A stretch of 64,000 bases of DNA. Origin: Patagioenas fasciata. Its lineage: Eukaryota > Chordata > Aves > Columbiformes > Columbidae. The stretch lies in NCBI RefSeq assembly GCF_037038585.1, contig NC_092525.1, positions 31,460,367 through 31,524,366 of the forward strand. The letters run 5' to 3'. Both the position numbers and the translations under genes were made by a program. The notes beneath the pieces are model-generated. The model searched no databases, was not told the origin of the DNA, and worked only from the letters and a program-made list of their open reading frames with translations. Shown here one piece after another: positions 55,181-64,000 of the stretch; within the stretch, counting starts at the first letter, position 1; each line of letters begins with the position of its first letter.

Positions 55181-57240
55181 ACCACTTCCTTTTTATTTTT
55201 TTCTTCTTTTTTTAGTGGCTTACTGTTTCAGTTTCTTGGGGATGGGGAGGATATTGCTTTTTTTCATAGAAACACATTTACAGCGTTTGTAACAAAGACC
55301 AAAAGTTGTAATTATTCAGTGTGTTGTCAGCAGGAGTGTCTGCAGTGTTCTGATACTTTTTCTTTCTTAACCTATTGACCAGTTAATTTAAAATATGAAA
55401 TGTTTGGGGTTTGTTTTTAATTGAAATTATCTATAAACAGTTTAAAATATTTTTTGTATGACCAATTCACTGTAAAATTATCATTATATTTTAGCTGCCA
55501 TTTAGGTAATATAGAGAAACTTATATTTTTATTTAAAATTAATTTCTCTTAAAAGTTACTTATCTGACAGGTACATAGATTTCAAGCATTCAAGGACTAG
55601 TTTTATAGGAAATAGTCATCTTTTCTGAAAAATTATCCCAAAAAATTAAACTGGTATCTCATTACTTGGTATGTATATATAAGCAACTCAGCTGTTTCAT
55701 TTGTGTGGATGGGAACACTGCTTTTTAATATAGTGTAAAAGATCTCTATGATTTAGAAAAAAAATGCATCTTCAGAATTACTTTCTGATTGTTAACTTGA
55801 ATTCCTTCTGGCTTCTTTGTGCCTTAATATGCTTTGTTTAGTGTTTGCACAAGTGTGATAGCATCTTTACTGTTGAAAATAGAAAATGCATTATTGTGTT
55901 TAAAATAAGAATTGAAAACAAGTGATGAAAAAATCTGCTTATCAAAAGTTGAATTGTGCCTGTCTTCTCAACTGTGGCTTGGTTTTTTGATACTCGTGAA
56001 CTAACTACGCACTCGGAATCAGCCAAGTCATAACAGCAAATACCGAAGTTGTTCACTGTAGGGTTGTGTGAAATGGATGACTTGTTTTGGGGTTGTCTGG
56101 GAAACCTCGTTGCTTGAGTGCCATTCGGAAATGATGCAAGCAAGGGTTAGCTTGACATTAGGTGTATTTCTGTTGGCAGCAGCTTAATGCACTGGCTTTT
56201 GAATCTTAGAGAGGGTGCTGCAGCTAAGGCAAGGTTTCTGGTTTAACATAGTCTTTCTGTCAAAAAGGCCTTTTCATTTTCTTGGCCTTTAAATCAGAAT
56301 AACTAGCAAAAGCTCAACTTGTAGTTCAGCAGGAGCTTGATACTTAGTGTGTAAAATACTTAACTTTCCTTTTGATTTCAGACAGGAGTGGGGTTTCATA
56401 CTAGTAGTACTCGTTAATGTAGCTGTACGTATTCTGAGATTTGGGAATGAATTTCCACCAACATCTTTCAAATTCTGTCATGTAGTTAGTGGACACTGAA
56501 TGCTCGTAGGCAGTGCCCAGAGTGTCACTTCCTGTACTCTGTTCCACTATGGTAAAAGATTAATATTTTTCAAAGTACCTTCAGAGCCCTCAAATATCTG
56601 TAGGTGGCAAATACTGGGAAAGGCTGCACTTCTTCAGTTCTTTTGATAAGAGAGAGAGAGGGTACTAAAACTAGTAATGCATCAATAAAAGGTTGGGGTT
56701 TTTTTTGTAATAAAAACTTAGGGGTTTTTTATGTAGGGTCATTGTGTATCAGAGTTAAAAAATGACATGAGTTTAATTTTAAACTTCCCTGCCAGCTTTG
56801 AGTTGTATGCTGCTGATGATTAACTGATGTCTGTAAATTCTGTCTGTTTGGCTCTTGACATTGTATTGTATTATTCATGTGTGCGCTCAGTTTTATAAAT
56901 TGAAATGCTACAAAAGAAGAGTTGTGTTGAAACATTGTATCTGCTCCTCTAGTAGGATAATTATTTATTTCCTTTCTGTGAACTGTTAACAGTTTGCTTG
57001 CTGTAGAAAAGTACCCTTTAAGACATTATGATCTTATTTTTCTAGAGTTTGTGCATAATAACGTTTTATCAGATTATCTTAATTTGTTTTGCATCAAACA
57101 CGCATGGAGAGATGAGATTTCCTTCCATGAGAAACTTGAAACTTGAAATTTTGAATTAAAATTCGACATTCTTGTAGGCTTTCAGTCTGTGCTCTGTCTG
57201 AATTGTCACCACCTCAGTAACAGTATTTTACACTTGGTCA
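55181..57240 (+). other. GCLM: GCLM 3' UTR and short GCLM-DNTTIP2 intergenic region
   Basis: AT-rich non-coding sequence with no recognisable coding exon. The likely 3' UTR runs about 1.5 kb to clustered AATAAA signals near 56.7 kb. Only about 0.7 kb then separates it from the DNTTIP2 start. Confidence 0.7.
56684..56714 (+). terminator. GCLM: Clustered candidate GCLM polyadenylation signals
   Basis: AATAAA occurs at 56684-56689 and again at 56709-56714, followed by GT/T-rich sequence suitable as a downstream element. Confidence 0.55.
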
Positions 57241-57428
57241 AAAAACGGTCCGCAGTGTCCCCCACGGTGGGGCCGCATCCCCTCCGGGCACCTGCAGCTC
57301 CTCGGCAGCACGAACGGGCCGGCCCGCGGGGCGCAGCTGTTTCCGGGCCGCAGCGCAGCCTCCGCCCCGCCTCGGGTGACGCCGCCGGAAGAGCGGCCGG
57401 AAGGGGCGGGCACAGCGCAGCTGACAAG
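57240..57428 (+). promoter_or_regulatory. DNTTIP2: DNTTIP2 CpG-island promoter
   Basis: A GC-rich island begins near 57240. Two ETS-type sites CCGGAAG at 57385-57391 and 57397-57403, and a GC box GGGGCGGG at 57403-57410, lie within 45 bp of the ATG. This is typical of TATA-less housekeeping promoters. Confidence 0.75.
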
Positions 57429-57530
57429 ATGGTGGTCACCAGGCGGGCGGCGGCGCGGGGGAGGTGGCAGCGGCCGCGGGCCGGGGGCGGCGGCGGCAGC
57501 CCCAGCCCCTCCGCGACCGCCACGGAGGAG
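57429..57530 (+). CDS. DNTTIP2: DNTTIP2 exon 1
   Basis: 102 bp from ATG to donor gtgagc. It encodes 34 residues: a short basic start, MVVTRR, then a Gly/Ala/Pro-rich stretch produced by the CpG island. Confidence 0.93.
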
Positions 57531-60500
57531 GTGAGCAGAGCCGGGGGCGCGGGCAGCCGGACAGCGCCCGCCGTGCGGGGCGGCGCGGCGGCCATGTTTC
57601 TGCGCGCACGCGGCCGGGCCGCGGGGCCCCGCTCTCCGCAGCGGGCTGTGCGGTGCGTGCCCGCGGCTGCGCTGCCCGGGCTGGCGGCGGGGGCAGCAGT
57701 GCCGGTGTGCCCGCCCGCGCCACAGGGCCTGCACAGCGCTGCCCGGCCGGCCCCGCTGGGCCCTGCCGGGGCTCGCAGACGGTGCAGGTTGTTCAGCCGT
57801 TTAACGGTGCTAATTAAAGGCCAGGGCAGGTGTGGGGGCTTTTTACCTTTTTTCTTCTTCTTTTTTTTTTTTTTTCCACTTTAGTAATTTTAGCATTTCT
57901 TGTGGTGTTTGCTCTAGGCATGCAAACACTGTCGCATAAATGCTGATCGTTTAGGTTTGTGTTGATCCAACATCGTTTGGTTTGGGGAAGATCCTGCTCT
58001 GGCTGAGTGTTATTTCTTTCCAAAGTTCTGAATTGTCATCCGGGTAATGTACAAGCATGGTTGAAGAAGCAGGTTATCGCTGGTGTTGCTGAGAGGCCGG
58101 TCTGTGCCTAGAACTGCTACACTTGGCTATAGAAGCCATTTTGGGGCATGTTCTGCCAGTTCCGAGTCTTCTGTGTTTTATAGCTGAGCAAATTTTCAGT
58201 TGTTTCTGAACATCCCTTCTGGATTTGCTTCCCATGACAGCTTGCCAGAACTTTTTAGAATTAGAAGATACTTGTTTGTATTTCTTAATGTGTTTGTTTA
58301 TTTTTTAATGGATGTGTATGTTTGACCAAAAGACAGTAGACAGCAGATAAGCAATTGGTGATTTGTTAACACTTCTTCCACGTAGGGTTATTCAGAGGTA
58401 TGTACTGTTGTCAGCTTGAGTAGATTTGTTTAAAAAGATTGTTAGTGATTTGTGTAGCATCCTTTTTATGGGGTTGTTTCACCTGTCAATAGCACACTTT
58501 TGTCACTCTTTTTCTAGACGGCATCTGCTGAAGTTAGTACTCCTGTGCCTACGAGGATGACTAGAAGAAGAACTAAATCAGTTTGTAAGCCAGAGGTAAT
58601 TCAGGAATCTCAGTTTGAAGAAGTGGAACATGCAGAAACAAAGTCAGATGTCAGTGATAGCTTAGAGGTGCAAATTACTACAAAAGAGAATGCACCTATT
58701 CATTCAGCACAATCAGTTGCTGAACCAGAAGCTGATGGGCATGTGTCAGAAGCAGAATCAAACTGCTCTGATGTGTCTGGTCTTCAGACACCTTTGTTTG
58801 TAAGAGTAACAAGAAGACGACAAATTTTAGTTCCTTGTCAGCCAGATTCTCCTGACAGAAAAAGACACGACAAGGCAACTTCTCTGAATAAGTTAAGCAC
58901 GATTCTGGATGAAGATGATATCTCTGAAGCTGAGTCTTGTTCCTCTGCTGTTTCTGGTGTCCAGATGCCTAATGTTACCAGGACTACGAGAAGCAGGCAA
59001 AGCAAAAAGAAATTACAACCAGATACAGTTGGTGAATCCCGTAGTGAAGATATTTCTGATGCAGAGTCATGCTGCTTAAGTTCTCAGAAGGAACTGTCAG
59101 TCACTACCAAACGAATTACTAGGAGCATGCAAACGAAATCACAAGCGGAAAATACTAAGCAGACTGAGAAAGGAAACATAATTGTTTCAGAAGGTGAGAA
59201 TTTAATTGAGGACACAGTTAGATCTGAGCCAGTAATAATTTCTGATTCTAGACCTGCTGCAGAGCTTGTCTCTGACACAGAAGATGCTTCCTCTGTAATT
59301 GAGGATAATAAAGAACTCAGTTCACCTAGAAGCAAATCTTCCAAATCTGCCCATACAACCCAGAGTAAAGAGATTTTGAATGGTGTGACACCCAGCAGTC
59401 TTACAAAAATGAAACGAAGTGACACCGAATCGCCTAGGAAAAAAGCCACAAAAAATCCACAGACTGTTGGGGTAGATTATTCAGAGGAAACATGTGGTCA
59501 AATACAAGAACAACACTCTAAAATACTTGTGCTGAAGGGGAAATCAGAGCATCTGGATCTTTCTTTGACTGATTGCATGAGTCCCAAACAATTTTTAGAA
59601 TTCCAAGTGCAAGAAACACCAAATGAAAGTAAAGAAATTCCAGAATGCAAAAGAGCAGATGCTGAGGCAGATGCACAACAACGTTTCACCCATGCTGATA
59701 AATTAAAAAAGGGTGAGCCATCTAGTGCAGTGAGCAGCCCACTAAAGGGTGTAGCTGTTGCCCAAAGAACTGAGAGTGTTGGTAAACGCAGGATGCTTGA
59801 AATCAGTGGAGACAAGGATGAAGACAGAACAGGAAAATATGCCAAATCTGTATCACACAGAAGGGAAAGATCAAGCAGTGGAAATGATTCTTTTGCATTG
59901 TTTCTGAGCAAAGATGAAAGCGATGAATCTGAAAACAGTGATGTGGCAGACTCAGATACACTTGAAGAGAATCTGTGTTATAAAGAGGCAGATGAGAGGA
60001 CTCCTTCCCTTAACAAATCTTTAAAAAACAGTTTACTGCATGCTGAAGGGCTTTTTGTAATTGATACTAAACCTGGCATGAGTTCCAGCCAAAAGTATTA
60101 CTTAGATCATGTAGAGCAAGATATTGATGCTGAAAATAAGCATGAAGGAAAGGAAGAAGTTGAAGAAGCCGAAGAAGCCTCAGATCTGGAAGAGACTGAA
60201 GAGGAATTGATAGATGAAGATGAGAAGGATGAAGATGATGATTTGTTGAAAAATAAGAGTGATGTGTAAGTATCTTTCTGGGAATAACTAAAGAATTTGC
60301 ATTTCATTCAAGCATATGCATAGGATATGTACATTACGTGCTAAATGATGTGGAATAAATGAGTAGACTCATCACATACGTCATACTGATGTGGTAAGTG
60401 GGGTCGCACGGATTAGAAAATAGAAATATAGTCCATAAATTCAGGGTTTAGGGATTTTTTTGTATATAGCAGAACAGAACTCTGAAATATTTAGGTATCT

Positions 60501-62891
60501 GGATGCCTTGTATGTGTTCAACTTGAGAAACAAAATGTGGAACTGGGTTAAACTGGTCAGGCTGACTTAATTGCTTATTGAAGTCCCTGTTTTCTTAATT
60601 GTTGATTTCATTTTATTTTTTAGTTTGGATATAGGTAACAAAAAGTCCAGTATATTCCTTATATGTTGCTTAATTAGATCATGCTTTTTAATCTTAAAGT
60701 CACGTGTACTTTTATGCTTTCAGTTCTTGCTGTGCTGTGGGATGGTGATACACTACAAGTGAAATCAGCCCAGCACAGAATCAGAGAATAATTTAGGTTG
60801 GATGGGACCTTTTGAGCTCTTGTGGTCCAGCTCTTGCTAAAATCCCTTTATATACTTCATATGTTTCAAGCGTAATGCTCTGTTTAGGTTGGATAAATAA
60901 GTCTTCATCTTATAAAAACCTTCAGGTAGGCCAGAAGTTTTACCAAAACTTTGCCAAGCATTCTGTGTAAAGACATTATAAATGATTAGTCATGGTTTGA
61001 TAGAAAGTTGTACAGAGTTTGCATTAATAAGCATTCAAACTACAATAAATACCTGTTGTACCTCTTTAGATATTACCATATTTCTCCATAATACTTAATA
61101 ACTGTCAATTTTATAGAATATAGTAATATCTAAGATAAGAATACAGCATTAGAATTAACATGAAAGATTTGTGGAAGTGATTTCCTAGGTATTATTCTTT
61201 ATTAAAATCTCATTTCACATAATAGCATGATTTTTTTTTCCATGTCATCTTCTGTCACCTCTAAATGACATATTTTCTCTAGATACTGACACTTAAAATC
61301 ATTGCAGAACCGAACCTAAATTGCAAGGATGAGAAAAATGTTTTTTCTGATGGTCTTTCTCAGAGGACAGCATAAGACTTAGCTGCATACTTGTTAGAAT
61401 AGTCTCATTAACTATTTCCCTTTTAGTTTACAGCTTTCCAGCAGCATAGACCCTGGTTTGAATATCAAGAAGCTTGGGGGTTTATATGTTAGTTTTGATG
61501 GAAAAAAGCAGAAGCCTGGATCAAGTGTGATTGAACAATTGAAGGAGAAGAAGAAGGACCAGGTAATGTGTTCAAAGTCGTGCAGTTACCTGTTACTACA
61601 GTAACACAAAAATATTAACTTAATAAGGTGGGTTTACTTGTTTTTAGAGAAGTGTCTTGTTCTGTGGTTTGCTGAGAACTTCTGTTGTTTTTGGCCAAAT
61701 TGTGTATTTACGTTTGGTTTTAATGATGAGAATGTAAATGTATATGACACTTCAGAAACTGAAAGGCAGTGCAAGTACCAGTACTGTCCTGTAAGATGAG
61801 GTGAAGCTGATTATGTCTGCAGTTTTGCCTAACGGTACATGAGCTGAAGGTCTGCTAACAAGATCTTTAGACCATAGCAAGACTGAATTTCAGTAAATAT
61901 GGGTCTATGCTATCCCTAATATGGAATTTTATTTTAAAAGCACCCTTGAGATAAAAGGAATGTGTCATTTTTGTTGAGACTGTTAGGTTCATCCTTGAAA
62001 GCCACCTTTATTCAGTCGCATTTGCTATCTCACTTCTTCCAGAGCTAGTCAACTGCTTTCTGTTGTTGGCCAGGGTTATTTTTTGAAGATCCCTACTACT
62101 TTTGTTCTGGATCAAATAAATATTGTATTATAATGCCTCCTTTTAGATTCTGCCTGATTCTTTTGGTAGGTTCTCTGAATAGGGTAAAGCAGTAAAATTT
62201 GTATCAGTGAGATGACTGTCTAATATTAAAAAAAAAATCTTACAGCTCTTGCAGAAGAGTATAATAACTCCAGATTTTGAAAAAAAAGAATGCGTTCCAC
62301 CCTTCAGGGAATCTCTTCACCAGCTCAAGAAACAGCGCAGGGTAAGTGAAGTGCTGATAACGCCTCAAATGACGAAACGATCTGTGGTAGAAAGGCCCTT
62401 GCTGAGACCGTGTGCATGTACAGGCCCCCTAGAAGTGGTGTGATAAACTGCAATTTTGTGTCCTCCTTGAGCCCTCCTGTGAAAAGCCATCCTTTCAGTC
62501 TTTAGTCACCAGCACAATGAAGTGAAAGGTACTGTGCTCAGATGCTACAAATCTGTTGTTAATACAGTGTTGATGACCTCTTTATTATCAGGGTCATAAA
62601 ATACATTTTTTAAGGTACAGAGTTATGTTCTAAAAGCTTTCTCTGTCTTTTGGAGTGGAGAGTTCCCTGCTCTATCCTGTCCTACTTGCTGAATGCAGAT
62701 TTATTGTTCTTTGTATTGCATCCTAGGCAGAGAGAGAAAAAACAACAGGTGACGGTTGGTTTGGTATGAAAGCCCCAGAAATCACCAATGAATTGAAGAA
62801 TGATCTTAAAGTTTTGAAGATGAGAGCTTCGTTGGACCCTAAGCATTTTTATAAGAAGAACGATAGAGATGGTCTACCCAAGTACTTTCAG
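57429..62891 (+). CDS. DNTTIP2: DNTTIP2 (TdT-interacting factor 2, Fcf2-domain rRNA-processing protein), 5' part
   Basis: DNTTIP2 is a nucleolar protein first found as a terminal-transferase partner. It is the vertebrate relative of yeast Fcf2, which acts in early 18S rRNA processing. Coding exons in the window: 57429-57530, 58518-60265, 61427-61562, 62246-62341, 62727-62891, giving 749 codons. The C-terminus lies beyond the right edge. The start MVVTRRAAARGR matches the human MVVTR start, and ATG has A at -3. Exon 2 encodes a low-complexity, acidic and serine-rich region with three SEAES/SDAES...TRRRQ-type repeats. It then has GLFVIDTKPGMSSSQKYYLD and a strongly acidic E/D stretch. After this come SSSIDPGLNIKKLGGLYV, KSIITPDFEKKECVPP and the Fcf2 start GDGWFGMKAPEITNELKNDL. 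Phases agree at every junction. Confidence 0.97.
58518..60265 (+). CDS. DNTTIP2: DNTTIP2 exon 2 (large exon)
   Basis: 1748 bp, acceptor tttctag, donor gtaagt. The first in-frame ATG in this exon (58557) is internal, and phase 0 joining to exon 1 gives a continuous protein. It contains the acidic repeats and ends in an E/D-rich run before KNKSDV. Confidence 0.95.
60774..60850 (-). mobile_element. CR1 LINE 3'-end fragment (minus orientation)
   Basis: CACAGAATCAGAGAATAATT then TAGGTTGGATGGGACCTTTT and GTCCAGCTCTTGCTAAAATC is the antisense CR1 3' end. It is short and old, in a DNTTIP2 intron. Confidence 0.8.
61427..61562 (+). CDS. DNTTIP2: DNTTIP2 exon 3
   Basis: 136 bp reading LQLSSSIDPGLNIKKLGGLY, then VSFDGKKQKPGSSVIEQLK and EKKKDQ. 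The acceptor is cttttag and the donor gtaatg. Confidence 0.95.
62246..62341 (+). CDS. DNTTIP2: DNTTIP2 exon 4
   Basis: 96 bp reading LLQKSIITPDFEKKECVPPF, then RESLHQLKKQRR. The acceptor is cttacag and the donor gtaagt. Confidence 0.96.
62727..62891 (+). CDS. DNTTIP2: DNTTIP2 exon 5 (start of Fcf2 domain)
   Basis: 165 bp reading AEREKTTGDGWFGMKAPEIT, then NDLKVLKMRASLDPKHFYKK and DRDGLPKYFQ. The acceptor is atcctag and the donor gtaagg. The next expected block (IGTIVDNPADFYHSR in human) is not in the window. Confidence 0.96.
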
Positions 62892-64000
62892 GTAAGGAAG
62901 CAGCAGCAGGTGGCATTGTACTGCTGAAGTGTTGAACTATTCTTATTCCCTGCCTATTTTGTAGGTAGCCTCTGTTGATTTACTTTCATAGCTTAATTAT
63001 TAAAGTTTTTTGATCACTTGGCTGTGGTTTACAACTGCTTAACTCTGTATTACATGTGCATATATGCTGCTTTTTAAAAATTTCAGCTGATCTCATAGAA
63101 CTGAACAAATATCTGACTTAATCCTTTTTCGGAACCCTCAGTGGACTAGGTTTTCACTGCTTTTTTGAAGTATGGGCCTTTTTTAACAAGCATGTAGAAA
63201 ATAATTAATATTTATTTTTGTAGTAGCTAATACAGTTTGAAGGGAGACAGCTAGCTTTCTGATCAGTCAGATTTTCTGCTGCTGTAGCTCTCAGCTCTGA
63301 AGTGGTTTACATAAAATAATTACTACAAAAACTGTAGAAATAAGCTTCCATCTACTTGTGCCTGTTTGAATAGTTAGCATGCTTGAGGAAATTGTTCGAA
63401 TTTCTCAAAATATTACTCTGTTTTGAACTTTCTGGGCACAGAAAAAAATTCAGACAGAAGTGTTCCACATAATGAGATGTGCGCGGGTCTCTTCTCATCA
63501 CATGGAACATACAGTTCATGTATCTGTACTACTAACGTGAATCATCAGAACTGCCTGACAGGCCAGATGGAAAAAATGTGGTGCATTCCAGGATGAAGCC
63601 CTTGTATTAGAGCTGGATTAACTGCTGTGTAACCATCTAGCAAAACCACTGCATGATAGAGAGGATGCAGTTATGGTCGTAAGGGCTTCCTTTCCCTCCT
63701 TGGGAGAATATTTAGAAGTTAAGAACTGGATTTCTTTTATGAATACAAGCGTTGATACAGCAGTCCAGTGTTGACAGCTGTACAGTCTTAAAGCTCAGGC
63801 TCTCCTCTCTGCACTAAATGACGAGACAAAAAGTGACTCTGCGTACAAAACATCGCCTAATTCTTTTGATATTTCCGCTTTCTTAAGATACCATTCTGAG
63901 ATTCTCTGTAGGTGTCTTTACACTTGTCACAGGGGATTAAAAAAGGAAAAAAAAAAGGCAAAATAAGGAACATCTTACTGTAGAGTAAAAATGTTTTCAT
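62892..64000 (+). other. DNTTIP2: DNTTIP2 intron, 5' part
   Basis: Non-coding sequence after the exon 5 donor. No further DNTTIP2 exon, repeat or RNA gene was recognised before the window ends. Confidence 0.75.

Noticed and set aside
57189-57884. 231-codon plus-strand frame over the DNTTIP2 promoter
   Set aside because: It shares the DNTTIP2 exon 1 region but runs through the promoter and intron. DNTTIP2 spliced in phase is the supported reading.
59084-59911. Antisense frames of 121 and 137 codons in DNTTIP2 exon 2
   Set aside because: They are antisense shadows of a real coding exon with no recognisable protein.

Overview
This window is vertebrate nuclear DNA, almost certainly from a bird. 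It has multi-exon genes with GT-AG introns that are short for a tetrapod, CpG-island promoters, and CR1 LINE copies as the only clear interspersed repeat family. There are no Alu, B1 or other mammalian SINEs. The gene order matches the conserved ABCA4-GCLM-DNTTIP2 block (human 1p22; chicken chromosome 8 from memory). I cannot name the species.

Four protein-coding genes were rebuilt exon by exon, and every intron has GT-AG ends with consistent reading phase. (1) ABCA4, plus strand, positions 328-16925: the last 19 coding exons, equivalent to human exons 31-49. They cover the end of the second extracellular domain, the second membrane domain and the whole second nucleotide-binding domain; the 5' part lies outside the window. 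(2) A complete 13-exon gene of the very-long-chain enoyl-CoA reductase family (TECR/TECRL), minus strand, 42792 down to 19296, 312 aa. It sits tail-to-tail with ABCA4 and head-to-head with GCLM. I know of no such gene between ABCA4 and GCLM in human, so it looks like a third TECR-family paralog and is the most notable content here. (3) GCLM, plus strand, 45021-55180: complete, 7 exons, 271 aa, with an NRF2/Maf-type antioxidant response element about 60 bp upstream of its ATG. (4) DNTTIP2, plus strand, from 57429: the first five coding exons, running off the right edge inside the Fcf2 domain.

Three GC-rich promoter islands are visible: about 41950-43080 (TECR-family gene), about 44560-45660 (GCLM) and about 57240-57780 (DNTTIP2). 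Between the first two lies about 1.5 kb of AT-richer DNA with no gene I can support. The 10.5-kb first intron of the TECR-family gene carries a relatively young, 5'-truncated CR1 whose reverse-transcriptase frame is still open for 296 codons, plus older CR1 and MIR-like fragments.

Functionally the block is a set of unrelated housekeeping or tissue genes kept together by synteny. ABCA4 is the photoreceptor retinoid flippase, the TECR family completes the fatty-acid elongation cycle in the ER, GCLM is the modifier subunit for glutathione synthesis, and DNTTIP2 is a nucleolar rRNA-processing factor. I found no tRNA, rRNA, CRISPR or viral gene.
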